In this document: piece by piece, positions 1 to 11,370 of the stretch
Layout: each line of letters opens with the position of its first letter
How positions within the stretch are numbered: position 1 is the stretch's first letter
Assembly (NCBI GenBank): GCA_035079385.1
Contig: JAVHKY010000025.1
Coordinates: 15,722,501 to 15,786,500 of the forward strand
Source: Aspidiotus rigidus
Lineage: Eukaryota; Arthropoda; Insecta; Hemiptera; Diaspididae
Direction of reading: 5' to 3'
Length of the DNA: 64,000 nt
The notes under the pieces: generated by a model
Told to the model about the DNA's origin: nothing
The model's database searches: none
What the model saw: only the letters and a program-made list of their open reading frames with translations
Translations under genes and position numbers: made by a program

Positions 1-755
1 CACGTAAAAAAATCATTGTCTTTCGTTGTCATCGGGAGAGTTGGTCACTGTACAAACCATTTGATATGAATACTCTAGTAATGAATATGGGAAGCAATTC
101 AAGAACAATTCTCTCTCTCTCACTCAAATAATCATGAGAGAATCATTAGCACCTATTTCTACCAGCCCAGAAACCTAAAAGTACGAGTAGTTGCTAGTCT
201 CGTTAATTTAATACAAAAAAATAGCAATAAAAAAAGTTTATGTGAGTTTTTTCTTTCAAGTTCTGATGAAATATCAAAGTTATATCATTCTCCTCTCTCA
301 GCTGGTCAGAATCTCTTACGATTTTACTAAAAATGGATTGAAATTTACAAACTGTATCATACGCAACAGATGGTCGAAAAAATTTAAATAAATTTCCTCA
401 GCCTCTGAGTAAAAAATCGTGCGATGTACAACTCGACTCTCTCTTCCATAACAACGCCATTTTTCTTTTTTTACTTTTTCTAGATAAGGATCTTACCAGC
501 TGTTTTTAGCGCGTGTAAAAGTTACTACTGTTTTCCTCCCCAAAAAGCTCGTCGGTCAACTTCTATACACGTGTTTTAAAACGACATCGAGTAGTACAAA
601 AAGCGACTAATTACAGCTTATTAAAAAACAAACAACGACGAGAGTTTTCCTCGTTAAAAATTCTCAATTTGAGCGCCCCTTTTGTTCCCCTCCGCCCAGC
701 GACGGGTAGATAAAAATAATGTAAAATTATTCTAAAAAAAAAAAAAGGCACTTAC
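1..755. other. Intron sequence 3' of the last visible Ig exon
   Basis: This stretch lies downstream (minus-strand sense) of the exon at 756-906 and is read as intron. I see no open frame with recognisable domains, no tandem array and no TIR. A short CT-rich run lies near 108-124. The next exon, expected to continue with a third Ig domain, is beyond the left edge of the window. Confidence 0.6.
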
Positions 756-906
756 AGTTGATTTTGAGATTTATTTGTTCCTGTGCGGGTGTACCAACAC
801 CATTATGAGCGGTACATATGTAAACTCCGGAATCGTGCCTGGTTGTTTGCTTTATGGTATACGACGATCCGGAAGTGGATTTTTCTCCAAGTGGTAAAAC
901 ATCGTT
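756..906 (-). CDS. Ig-domain exon: C-terminal half of Ig2 of a klingon/Lachesin-like adhesion protein
   Basis: The exon encodes 50 codons plus 1 nt. It starts in phase 0 at N-D-V-L-P after an acceptor ending TTCCACAG and ends at INLKIN plus one T before the donor GTAAGT. It holds the F-strand signature 'HDSGVYICTAHNGVG' with the second disulphide Cys, followed by the G strand. Joined to the exon at 12578-12699 it completes one Ig domain (C...W...DxGxYxC). The family is insect klingon and its paralogues, Lachesin/DIP and vertebrate IgLONs: GPI-anchored or secreted cell-surface proteins with three Ig domains, acting in neuronal adhesion. The phase-1 end predicts that the next exon starts inside a codon beginning with T. 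No stop, frameshift or splice defect is visible, so I treat it as a live exon. The exact paralogue is not certain. Confidence 0.88.
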
Positions 907-1685
907 CTGTGGAAAAAAAAAAAAGAAGAAAAAGTTAGTAATTATTCTCAGCTCGTTGTTGACCACTGATGAAGAAACAACAATTCTCTTCGCGTAGTAT
1001 AACTTAATAAATTTGCTTTTTGTCGCATCTTTTTCGAACAATATAAATACCAGCAGCCAACGACGTCGCCGATGTTTACGTGCTATTTTCATATACAGGG
1101 TAAATGCCTGCGTTAATTAGCGTAAGACTTGATGCTATTATAATGAGGGAAAGAGGAAATGCAGTAACATTTTCGCCTTTTCGGGTACGATGCTGTGCAA
1201 TGTTCACGTGTTTTAGGCGCTCATCGTATTCATTTAAACGACACAATATTTTACCTAGCAAACACCTTTATTACGTATATTATTATTATAGAGGTGAATT
1301 ACCAAGCACTATCAACCTCGCGAGTCGTTAGTTTAGGTATGCTGAGCGCGCTTCAAATGACTATCAATCATTTTTCTCATTTATTAGATACTAGCCAACG
1401 AGTTTCGCGTGTTACTATGCAGATTATTCTTGGCGAGAAAAAAGAATCTAATAACGGGACGCACGCTAGGATAATACACTGACACTTGATGTTTCGCGAG
1501 CGTGAAATTTTCGAAAGAATGAAAAGACGAGTGCGGAAATCTCGATGAACCCTAAAAATTCACGGCTGCGAGTCTAGTTGAGTTTGTGAGTTACCGTGAA
1601 TACTAAACCTGAACCATAGACGTATCTGCTTATTTGATCTAACTACGTTCTTAAAATGTAGTCTTGACCTGCCTGAATTCTGCGA
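907..1685. other. Intron, apparently low-copy sequence
   Basis: Intron upstream (in gene sense) of the 756-906 exon. The A-rich run at 912-930 is, on the minus strand, the polypyrimidine tract of the acceptor. No domain-bearing frame or repeat structure was recognised in the remainder. Confidence 0.55.
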
Positions 1686-1990
1686 ATCAATCAGGATTGA
1701 AATCCAGTCGCTCGGACACGAATCCTGAACTTGGGGCGAAGTTCTTGAAGAGGTCCATGTCGCCAGCCCTCGATTCCAATTTTCGCTCCGGAACAGGGTT
1801 GACTTGTTTGTGTTACATTTATGCTAATCTCCATCTCCCCAGCCGTTGGGTGGATCTTCAGACGTGTGAGGTGCCTCTCATTCGATTTCTGGCGTGAAAA
1901 CAAGCTGACTTGTGGGTGTTATTTTCAGTATTTTGTTTGTCAATTGAGACAATCAGTCTTGAAAGCAAGTACCTCACAGTCGCGTCGGTT
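1686..1990. repeat. Dispersed repeat X, copy 1
   Basis: This segment resembles 8395-8760 in the same orientation. Shared words, in order, include 'GGTCCATG', 'ATTCCAATTTT', 'GTGAGGTGCC', 'CTCATTC' and a run ending GTGAAAA followed by GGGTG. Copy 2 has extra sequence in the middle. It has no coding potential. Class and true ends are unknown. Confidence 0.55.
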
Positions 1991-1999
1991 CCTCACACC

Positions 2000-2960
2000 C
2001 CACAATTGGTCCCGACACTCGATCCTTGGGAACCGACTGTTGGGTACTTTCTGGACCGACTGTTGGATACGGTGAACCGTTCGTTGGGTGCACAGAACCG
2101 ACTGTCAAGTATAAGGAACCGACTGTTTGGGGATTTGGGAACCGATTGTTGGGTGCTGTACCTGACACTCGGTTCTTGGGGACCGATTGTGGAGTATGAG
2201 AAATCGAATGTTGGGTACTTTGGGAAACGATTGTCGGGCATAGCATCCGAAAGTCGGTTCCTCATGTTCCACAATCGGTTCCCAAGGATCACGAGGAACT
2301 GACTGTTAAGTTTACAGGAACCAACTGTTTGCTGCTCTGGGAACCGACTGTTGGGTACTTTCTGGACCGATTGTTGGATACGGGGAACTGTTTGATGAGT
2401 ACACAAAACCGACTGTCAAGTATAAGGAACCGACTGTTGGGTGTTTTGGGAACCAATTGTTGGATATAGCACCCAACAGTCGGTTCCTCATGCCCCACAA
2501 TCGGATCCCAAGGACCGAGTGTCGGGACCAATTGTTAGGTATGAGGAACCGATCGTTGGGTGCTTTGGGAACCAATAGTCGGGTATAGCACCGGAAAATC
2601 GGTTCCTCATGCCCCATAATCGGTTCCCAAAAATCGAGTGTCGGGACCGATTCTTGGGTACACGGAACCGATTGTTAAGTACATTCTGGACCGATTGTAG
2701 GGTATAGGGAACCGTTTATTGGGTGCACAGAACCGACTGATGGGTGCTTTGGGAACCGATTGTCGGGTACAGCACCCAACAGTCGGTTCCTCATACCCCA
2801 CAATCGGTTCCCGAGGACCGAGTGTCGGGGTTGATTGTTAGGTTGAGGAACCGACTGTTGGGTGCTATACCCGACACTTCATTCCCAAAGCACCCAACAG
2901 TCGGTTCCGTGCATCCAACAATCGGTTACGAGAGTCCCACATTTGGTTCCAACTACCCAT
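2000..2960. repeat. Minisatellite of short inverted and direct units with a ~315-bp higher order
   Basis: The core word is GGAACCGACTGTTGGGT and variants, repeated every 25-35 bp. The reverse complement (ACCCAACAGTCGGTTCC) is interspersed in the same array, so neighbouring units can fold into hairpins. A higher-order unit is marked by 'CTGGACCGA' at 2051, 2362 and 2686 (311 and 324 bp apart). Long open frames cross the array on both strands, but their peptides are the same short phrase repeated (PTVGS, NRLLG), so I do not call them genes. Confidence 0.9.
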
Positions 2961-3485
2961 CGAACATTCTTCACATTTAAAGTTGATTTTAATATTATCG
3001 TAAGACGGGAGCAAACTAAGCGATTTTTTAACGAAGACGAGTTAGCGACCCGAATGGAGTGAGGTGCGATAAATTTCGCGCTGAGTTGAGAAATCGCGTT
3101 TGCTCCCATGTAACGAATCGGATTTTTCTTTCTTCACAAACGAAAACCACTTCTTTCCTTCAGTCAAATTCTTTTCTCTTCAGTTATTCTTCTTTTCTCC
3201 CCCCTCCCCCGCTCAAGCCAACGACAGAAATTAAGCGTTTCGTTCCCGTAAATCGAGTCGGCAACACCGGCGTTTTCGTTCGTGAAAAAAGAAAAACATT
3301 TCTTTTTTTTGCCGTTTCAGTTGTCAACGCAGTACAGGTGCTTGTAATGGAGATACGTCCAAATGTGATGTTGCCACCTTCATTGATGGCACCTCAATTT
3401 ACAGCAGCATGTTCTCTGCAGGCGAGGACAAGCAGAAGCCCTCCAAGTCCAAATGATAAGAGACCACTACGGGGGGGGGGCGTCG
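2961..3485. other. Intron sequence with a short dispersed repeat Y
   Basis: Mostly unrecognised sequence. The stretch 3405-3480 (CTCTGCAGGCGAGG..., then a run containing AAGCCCTCCAAGTCCAA, then a G-tract of about ten) recurs at 9408-9482. No gene recognised. Confidence 0.45.
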
Positions 3486-4168
3486 CTATGACATCATCAA
3501 GGCCGGATATCACTTAAAATTACCAACTAGGAAGAGAGTGTGACGTCATCAGCAAATAACTTTTTGTTCGAACGCAAAAATCAGGACTTGATGTAAAGAA
3601 AAATTCGGATAATTGAAAACAGAAAAGGGACTTTCAAGACTTTTAAAAAGTTCAACGACGCGACGTAGAAAGAAAAAAGAAGTACTCGTATTTTTAATTC
3701 ATGACACGCGCCTGAAGACAGCGGAGATTGTGTCCTTCCCGCCGTTATTTATAGCGGCTGAGTAGATCAAGATCGTTTGGGATTCTAAGCTGAAGATCAA
3801 CATTTTTTTGACTCTCGAGGTCACAGGTACAGACAGAAATCCAGGAATTAGATGCGGAGGGAAAAGAGGGGTAGGTCAATTTCCGAAATAGAAATATTTT
3901 CAAGAACTTTTAACCATTTCAATGACGTAGGAAACAAACATAAGTAATTCATAATGGATTACTGAAGACAGCAGAAATTGAGCTTTTCCCTCTTCCGTTG
4001 CAGAAGTTGCCATACCCGCTCAATAATCAAGATCGTTTGGGATTCGAAGCTGAAGATCAGCTTTTTCTGGACTCTCAAGGTCAAAGGTACAGACGCGGAG
4101 GGAGAGGAGGAATAGGTCGATTACCAAAATAGAAAGGTTTCCAAGACTCCAATGTAGATCAAGCCCCA
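3486..4168 (+). repeat. Left arm of a ~0.67-kb inverted repeat pair
   Basis: This segment is matched in reverse complement by about 10690-11370. The outer edge here (GACATCATCAAGGC..., GATGACGTCA-like words) corresponds to 11290-11370; the inner edge (ACTCCAATGTAGATCAAGCC) corresponds to 10692-10712. Inside the arm there are two diverged tandem units of roughly 250-270 bp. Each carries TCAAGATCGTTTGGGATTC followed by AGCTGAAGATCA and ends near GGTACAGAC. The two arms bracket about 6.5 kb. Confidence 0.8.
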
Positions 4169-4831
4169 GTCTTTTAATTTGAATTCAAATTTTTTTCCAA
4201 TCCGTAATGTGGGTCACATTGACATGTCTATGTCTTTGGGCTGGGGGTCAGTCTGGAATCTGTGTCACGCGACTGTCATCAATGGCTTCGACCTACTTCA
4301 GGGACTTGGAAACATTTCGCCCTTTATAGCCTTCATTATACTAGGTCCAGTATAGAGGATGTCTTGACTTGCGAAAAATGTCGACCTCACGCGACACTTT
4401 ATGACGTTGTCAATGACTATAATCTACTCGTACTTTAGGGACTTGAAAAATGTCGACCTTCAGCCTTCGATATACTAGGCCTAATATTATACAGCATCTT
4501 AGGCTTATACTAACAAGACCTAATAATACTAGGCCTATAAACTAGGCTGCTATAGTTTCATTATAGGCCTAATTACAGTATACTAGCCTTATACTGGTCT
4601 AAGAAGGGGGCGAATGAGCGGAGCGAGTAAGCTTCCAAATCCTAGTTGGCCTAAAATATTTTATACTGACTAGGTCATCATTTAGGCCTATAATGAAGGT
4701 CAAACTTACTATAGCAGTCGAATATCGAATCGATATAATTGAAATTGATTTGTCGATACAATTGAAATTGTTATATCGATATAATCAAGATTGACATATC
4801 GATGTGATCAAGATTGGTATATCGATATAAT
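4169..4831. repeat. Palindrome-rich 'CTAGGCCTA' region and short TCGATATAAT tandem repeat
   Basis: From about 4330 to 4710 the words CTAGGCC, TAGGCCTA and AGGCTTATACT recur in both orientations. From 4725 to 4831 a unit of about 22-30 bp (ATATCGATATAATCAAGATTG and variants) repeats four times. The tandem repeat resumes after the MITE at 5386-5425, so the MITE landed in it. No coding sequence seen. Confidence 0.6.
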
Positions 4832-5385
4832 TAGAGCCCGGATTCCTCGGCATTTGTCGAATCATTTCCTGAAGGGGCGAGTGGCTGAAAATGAGATAGA
4901 AGTTCATTTCATAGCTTAGTGGGCTAGGGAAACAAAATTTCATTTTGCCGAATGATGCCGAAAATGGAATAAATGCCGAATAGGGAGTTTAAAGCCGAAT
5001 AAGGCCGAAAATTACCATTTAGTTGAATATAGTCTAAAATTATAAAATTTGAGACAAATTTGCTTAATTTTGTTTAAAATTCAGCAATTTTGGCGAAAAT
5101 TGGACAGTTTTTTTTGAAAATATTATTGTTAGTTGAAAGTTGAAAAATTAAAAATTTTGATTGAAAAATTGTTAGGATTTTTTATTGGTGAGTTTAATCC
5201 TCAAAAATCGTCTATTTGGTCAAAATCATGTAATTTGGTCGTAAATTGAAAAATGTTGATCGTGAATTCGTAAAAGCACTGAAAAAGCATCTTTTCTTCA
5301 TTTTTGTTAAATGCCAAATAATGCCGAAAATGCAACATCAAGTGCCAAAACTTTTCATTTTTAGTGCCGAAAAATCCGGGCTCTA
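4832..5385. mobile_element. hAT-like MITE (554 bp) with perfect 13-bp TIRs and 8-bp TSD
   Basis: The ends are TAGAGCCCGGATT (4832-4844) and its exact reverse complement AATCCGGGCTCTA (5373-5385). The 8-bp word GATATAAT abuts both ends (4824-4831 and 5386-5393). An 8-bp duplication and a TIR starting TAGAG are hallmarks of the hAT superfamily (TIR consensus YARNG). The interior has no ORF. It carries the motif TGCCGAA or GCCGAA many times near both ends, as hAT elements often have repeated subterminal transposase-binding motifs. It is non-autonomous. Because the target is itself a tandem repeat, part of the TSD match could be pre-existing, but its exact abutment to both TIRs argues against chance. 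Confidence 0.88.
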
Positions 5386-5393
5386 GATATAAT

Positions 5394-6290
5394 CAAGATT
5401 GGTACATATATCGATATATTTTTACATTGTATTCCTTTGCAAACGCCCAAAGACATATACATGATCAAATAAATATTTTTCTGTAAAGTGGAGAAATTTA
5501 CTTGAACTTTTCATTCTGGACCTGGGGCCGGAGATAAACTTTTTTCTAAGTCTCGGACGGTAAGGACGCCGTAAATGATTGAAAGTCGATAATTTTTCTT
5601 GAAGATTGAAATCGTAGGTTCCATTTTCATTTTTCGCTTCATCTCCTCTCCCCCGTTCCTCCCCTCTTGAGGCTCAGTCACCACGATGCAATAACACATC
5701 GTGCAATGTATTTTTCAGCTTAGAAAGTGTCGTAGAATATCGTTATCATTATCGACTGTATTCCAAGGTGGTTTTTCGCATTTTGCAGACCTTAGAAAAT
5801 GGACAACAGGACAGCAAAAGATTTGTTTAATCGTTAAATCGATAAATCTTAATATTATCTTCATAAAGAACCACTTAGAGCAGTCCGTATCGATAACAAT
5901 CGATTTCTTTCGATTTTCTTTCTCGCAGGGTAGATAGAGAAGAAATGAATTCACAAATTCTATCAGTTGGTCGAGGAGGATGCAATGGAGACGAGTTACA
6001 TGCCAAAACAATATTAGGCCAGATTAAACTATCGGATTGTCTCTCTTCAGTCCCTGACATGAGCTCGAAGGATCAGCAATTGATGAATAGCTCTCTGATG
6101 TAACTTTTTCTCGTTTAAAACTTTTGCAACGTTAAATACTATACAATCAAGCTTCAAGCTTGAAATCATTTTGCCAGCAATCGGTCTTCTCTACAATAAG
6201 AATTAGCAGTCACTCGCAGAACAGCGGGAGATCCGTCATTCTGTCATGTACGATATGACTTCTCACTCTACTTAATTGAAAGTCCTAAGG
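5394..6290. other. Intron, no recognised feature
   Basis: Apart from the tail of the TCGATATAAT tandem repeat at its start, I see no gene, array or terminal repeat. Short open frames on both strands have no recognisable domain. Confidence 0.5.
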
Positions 6291-6960
6291 GTCCCCTTCT
6301 TCATCTAACTATACTACCTCGTAATTTTTTTTGACGCTCTGTAAGGATTGGAACGAAAAATCATCTCCTGATGACGTCACACTCTCTTGCTAGTACTTTT
6401 CTCGTCCTCGGAGCCCACCTCTGCGGAGGTTAATAGCTTCGAATTTTATCAAGTCTTAGGATGGGAACTCGAAATTTTCCGAAGTCTTTTAGTTAGGTCA
6501 CCACGTCACAAAGATAGGACGCGAGTGCGGATACCTTCTAAAGATGTGACTCCGTAGCTCGAAATTAGGAGCCTGATTTTCCCCCTCAGGCTCGGCTTAT
6601 GGTTAGCCCAAAATTCCATTTCAACCTACGACTCAATAATCATAGCCTAGCTTATAGATTTATAGCTTAAAATTTTTCCACCGCTACGGAAATTTAGAGC
6701 TCAAACTTTTTCCAAGTCCCATCAATAAGGTCAAGGTCATTGATAATGACACAAAAGTCAGAGAAAGACAGTCGTGCAGCATGAGCACGTTTCGATAGAC
6801 TTTTCGGCAAACGAATCGATCGAGCTTGTTAGGGAAAAGCTCGTGGAAGGCCCATAATTGAAGTTTCTGTGATAAATATTTATTATAGCATATTAACAAA
6901 CGAGACATTGAAACATTGAAAGGGAAATGAAAAATTTTCATGCGAGCAATGTTGTTGGTA
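6291..6960. repeat. Dispersed repeat Z (GATGACGTCAC-type), diverged copy
   Basis: A mosaic of phrases such as GATGACGTCAC, 'ATAGCTTCGAATTTT', 'TTATAGCCTAGCTTATA' and 'AAGTCCC' that also make up 11370-12170, 40560-40900 and 45200-45450. It is non-coding with no clear ends, probably a decayed non-autonomous element. Confidence 0.45.
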
Positions 6961-8394
6961 GGAAGCACCATTATGGAAGAATATCTAAATTTACTATAAT
7001 ATCCTCGATGATGTTAAGGCCGCTTGCAAGAGTGGAAGTCACCGTGGGTGTAATTGTTTTTGTCACGATAAGAAGTTAAAAATGGAACATCGTGTTTAAG
7101 TCGCAGCAAAAATTTGTAATTTCTCGTCTTATCGCATCCGTTTTCTCGCTTCCCACCCAGACCTTTGTAGGTAGCTTGAGATAGGTATACGCGTTTCGAT
7201 ATTTTTCGCTGTCGCATTACCACTGCGTGACTTCGAAAACGCGCCTCGCCTGCGAACGTCTATCGAAATAATGTGATACAGAGTTTTAATATTTTCTGTA
7301 TAGCAGCCGCCGTCGAAATAACGCCTGTCTGAACGCAACGAGTTGTCCTCATTGACAAGTTTTAAAAGATGCACAATATAATACGAAAGTCGGTATTAAG
7401 CTGCATAGTCGCAAAATGCAGGCCTGTCGTACAGCTTTTACAGCCGACGTCATTCATTTCTGCACAAAATCAGCGTGCGTGTCGATAAGATGTGATAAAT
7501 GAGTTGCCGCTGGTTTCGTGTCGTGCGCAACATACGTATTCTCGAAGTAGATTTTTTTTTTTTTAACTTCTTCATTTTACATTGCATATATAAGATGAAT
7601 ACCACACGCGGGCTATGTGGGGTACGAGCTGTCTGAAAAATTTTCGCGCCACCAGAAAATACGTCACCAATTTGTCGACACGGCTTACTGCGTCGTTCGA
7701 GGCGAGATGAGAAACAGCGAGCGGGAAAAATATGAAGATGAAGAATGAACGGAGAGATAAAAGTAATCCGTTGGATATAGCGCGATGCCGACACCAAATT
7801 TGCCAGCCGTGAAAGAAAAAAAAAAAAAAGGCTGGTAAGAGTGTTGAAAATGTTGGAAAAGAATTAAGGGTAGAATAATGATATATATAGGCGGTGTAAT
7901 GGCGAGAATTTGTCGTTCAGGTGATTTTAGATTCGTACCAGCTTAGACGAGGTCGTGCTCGAGAGTAATTCGATCAAAAGTTTTTTCTTCGTGTGTAATT
8001 TCGTTTTCAACGTCGTTATCAAAAGTTTCGTCGAAGTAATGTGGAATTACTATTTCTAGATGTATCGACTGAAGACGAAGAATTTTGGAAAATAAATGAA
8101 GCGGCGATGATAGGAGATGACGTTGATGGTATTTAGATGTAATTGTTGGTATTTATGTACGAAGGGTGAAGAATTTTTCGTAGGATTTTTGCTGATAAGA
8201 AACCATCGTCTTCGTAGTTTGTATACTTATTTTCTCTTGTGTCTCTCTCTTCCAACCAGAGCAGATACGCGTCCACAGCTTTCTTCAACCCTTGTTCTCC
8301 TCACGTTTATTCTATGAATGGTTGTACCTAACGGTGTGTCCAATATATTGAAACGAGGGTCCTCATCTTAAGTGAAAAACATTTGTGTCTCCTA
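6961..8394. other. Intron, apparently low-copy sequence
   Basis: No domain, array or TIR recognised. The composition is ordinary, with homopolymer T (7553-7564) and A (7809-7820) runs. Confidence 0.5.
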
Positions 8395-8760
8395 GCTGAC
8401 TTTTGTAATGGTGCACGTCTTTTCTGGGAAGGTCCATGCTCCCCCTCATTCCAATTTTTGGTCCGAAATCGGTCTGAATGGTTCGTGCTTGCACCTTCGA
8501 CTTATTCGTATGTGCTGGATTCCTTCCTCTGAACCCACCAGGGGGGGGGGGATTTGGAGATCCAAGAGCGAATTTGGAAATTAAGTGGGCTTCTGGTACC
8601 TGGATCGTTTGTGCTGGTCTCTTTCTCCCCCAACCGTCGAGGAGAGCTGTAGACATGTGAGGTGCCCTCTCATTCATTTCTGTCGTGAAAAAAGACTACA
8701 TTTTGGGTGCTACGATTCCTCTAGCTGATGAGTTTTTCTATTTGGGAGGATCCTTTATAC
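8395..8760. repeat. Dispersed repeat X, copy 2
   Basis: Second copy of the repeat at 1686-1990. It adds a G-tract at 8541-8550 and extra internal sequence. The closing portion (GACATGTGAGGTGCC, CTCATTCATTTCTG, GTGAAAA) is the best-matching part. Confidence 0.55.
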
Positions 8761-10440
8761 AATTCATATATTTTCGGGATAACTACGTATGGAATCGTTG
8801 GTGCTATGTTTGTTCTGGTGCTCTGGCTCTGCAATCGTTATCTTCTGTTCTAAGATCACGGTGAGGATTTGGCTTAAGTACCGTAAGAAGTCACGGCGGG
8901 ACAATCTCGGAAATTCGCATCGATGTTTTAAACGACGGACGGAAGAATACCGAGAAGTTGGTTTTCCGTTAACTGCTAGCGCTGGCAGATCGACTATAGG
9001 CCCGCGTATATGAGATCGCCTGACACTTTGAAAACTCTCGTTGCGGACGGCAAAAGTATACTGAGAAGATTTTCTCCCCCAACTGTACTTATGGAGGGAA
9101 ATTCACCTCCAATCCCGGGCATCATGAAAGAGGAAAAAAGCCCTGACATTTTGGTTGTGCAAGTGCACGAAGACCTGCTTACGGAGATGGGGGCGAGAGT
9201 TAGGACAATTTCAACTCTTGAGCTATGATGATAGGACGGGACTTGGACTCTGTCGAGCTAAATATAACAGGAGAGGGATTCGGAATAATTTTGATAGGAG
9301 GAAGACTTCGAAAAATTTTGACTCTCGAGCTATACATGATACGATTTTCTATATGTGGTACTTTCTTAAGACCTTCCGCAGTGGAATACGGGTCTTGCGG
9401 GTTCCCCTGTCCTCTGCAGACGAGGTCAAACAGAAGCCCTCCAAGTCCAAGTGATGATGTAAAGACTACCACTGGGGGGTTGCTGACGTGGGTGGATGAT
9501 CCGGGCGACAACCACCTCTTCAAGTGTTGCGTTCGCTTCAGCGAACCACCATCCAATTGCGGCATAAGGCGATGAATTCTGCGTTGGATAAATTAATACT
9601 CAGTCGGACACATTTCTGCAAGAAGTGGAAGAAAAGGCCGAATCCAGTAGAGGACAACCACCCCCGCGAAATGTGAGACGGGAGGAGCACAAACAGAAGG
9701 ATTTGCCCTCTGGATCAGCTGTCGTTCGGCTTTCAAGGCGATATTGACCACACACCGATGGAAGAGCGGGAGAACTGTATGGTTCAGCCTAGTACGCACT
9801 TCGGGCGCAGTATGTCATTGCCCGAGATGAGTAGTACGCACTTTGGGCACAGTATGTCATTGCCCACCACCTACGGCAGAGCAGGAGAACTGTATGGATC
9901 AGCCGCGGCAGCCACGCTCCATAAAAAGCTAGTAGCTTAAAATATTGTAAACTAGACTTATACTAGACCGAGAAGGGAGGCGAACAGGCAGTAAGCTGAG
10001 GCAAGTAGAGGGTGGTACTCCCAGATCAAGCAAAGCAAGTATAAAGACGACCATGTTACTTTCTAAGAGACATGAAACATGATCTTTATTTGTTTGGCTA
10101 CGGCAGAAATTTTCTTATTCATTTCTCTTGACATTTTATTCATTTTCCCCCATTTCATTTTCGTGCATTATTTTTTATTTATTTTCGAGCTCTTTTATTT
10201 CCCTTACATTTTCTTCATCGTCGTTTATCTTATATTATTGTGTTACCTCGGTCTGTGCATAGATGTATTCATGCAGGCTGTAGAGTCTTGTCCCGACCAT
10301 CAACGACGGTTGCGGTTTCTGTCATAAAGCGTCGAGTCGCGGCACGTCGCGTGACGCAGATTCCAGACTGCCCTCAAGCCCGAAGACATATAAAGGTCAA
10401 CATGACCCATATTACGGATCGGGTCCTGTAATGGCAGCGG
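8761..10440. other. Mixed repeat debris: E-type units, repeat Y, short duplication
   Basis: 9225-9345 has the phrase 'ACTTGGAC ... CTCGAGCTATA' typical of the E-family internal units. 9408-9482 is repeat Y. At 9790-9870 a unit of about 50 bp (AGTACGCACTT, GGGC, GCAGTATGTCATTGCCC) is present twice. 10080-10330 is T-rich. No gene is supported, although several short frames are open. Confidence 0.45.
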
Positions 10441-10690
10441 GGAATCCGCTGTCCCGAGTCCCCTGGAGCCTGAAGTTTTCCCAAGTCCCCCTCCTATCGT
10501 ATATGGCTAGAGGGTCGAAATTTTTCAAAGTCTCCCTCCTATCATAGATAGCTCGAGAGTCCCCTCCCCTCTCTGTGATGTCATCAACCTCGCTCGCGCC
10601 CGCGCTCGCGGACGAAAATTTCCTGGAAGTACCCCCAACAAAAGGGATAGCGGGTTCCCCGCTAAAAAGTGTGAATTCGAATTGAACCGC
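10441..10690 (-). repeat. E-family internal units (reverse orientation)
   Basis: At least two units read TATGGCTAGAGGGTCGAAA and TAGCTCGAGAGTCC, separated by CCCTCCTATC. This is the reverse complement of the ~50-bp units found within E copies at 25.6-25.8 kb and 35.9-36.2 kb. Confidence 0.55.
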
Positions 10691-11370
10691 CAAGGCTTGG
10701 TCTACATCGGAGTCTTGAAAACCTTTCTATTTTGGGAATCGACCTATTCCTCCTTTCCCTCCGCGTCTGTACCTATGACCTTGAGAGTCTAGAAAATGTT
10801 GATCTTTAGCTTCGAATTCCAAACGATCTTGATGACAACTTCTGCAACGGAAGATGGAAAAGCTCAATTTCTGCTGTCTTCAGTTATCCATTATGAATTA
10901 CTTATTTTTGTTTCCTACGTCGTTGAATGGTTAAAACTCCAGAAAGTCCTCTTCCTGTTTCTTAAAATATTTCTATTTCGGAAATTGACCTATCCCTCTT
11001 TTCCCTCCGCATCTAATTCCCGGATTTCTGTCTGTACCTTTGACCTCGAGAGTCGAAAAAATGTTGATCTTCAGCTTAGAATCCCAAGCGATCTTGATCT
11101 ACTCAGCCGCTATAAATAACGGTGGGAAGGGCACAATCTCCGCTGTCTTCAGTCACGTGTCATGAATTACAAATACTTCTTTTTTCTTTCTATGTCGAGT
11201 CGTTGAAACTTTTGAAAGTCTTGAAAGTCCCCTTTCTGTTTTTAATTATCATAATTTTTCTTTACATTAAGCTCTGATTTTTGCATTCCAGCAAAAAGCC
11301 ATTTGCTGATGACGTCACATACTCTTCCTTGTTGGTAATTTTAAGTGATAACCTGCCTTGATGATGTCAT
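10691..11370 (-). repeat. Right arm of the ~0.67-kb inverted repeat pair
   Basis: Reverse complement of 3486-4168, including both internal ~250-bp subunits (each with GATCTT, AGCTT and CAAGCGATCTTGAT-like words) and the outer GCTGATGACGTCAC edge near 11296. The arms are diverged, so this is not a recent event. Confidence 0.8.

Noticed and set aside
1910..2980. Long overlapping open frames on both strands (up to 137 residues)
   Set aside because: They read through the inverted minisatellite; the peptides are one short phrase repeated and frames are open on both strands, as expected for an array without stop words.
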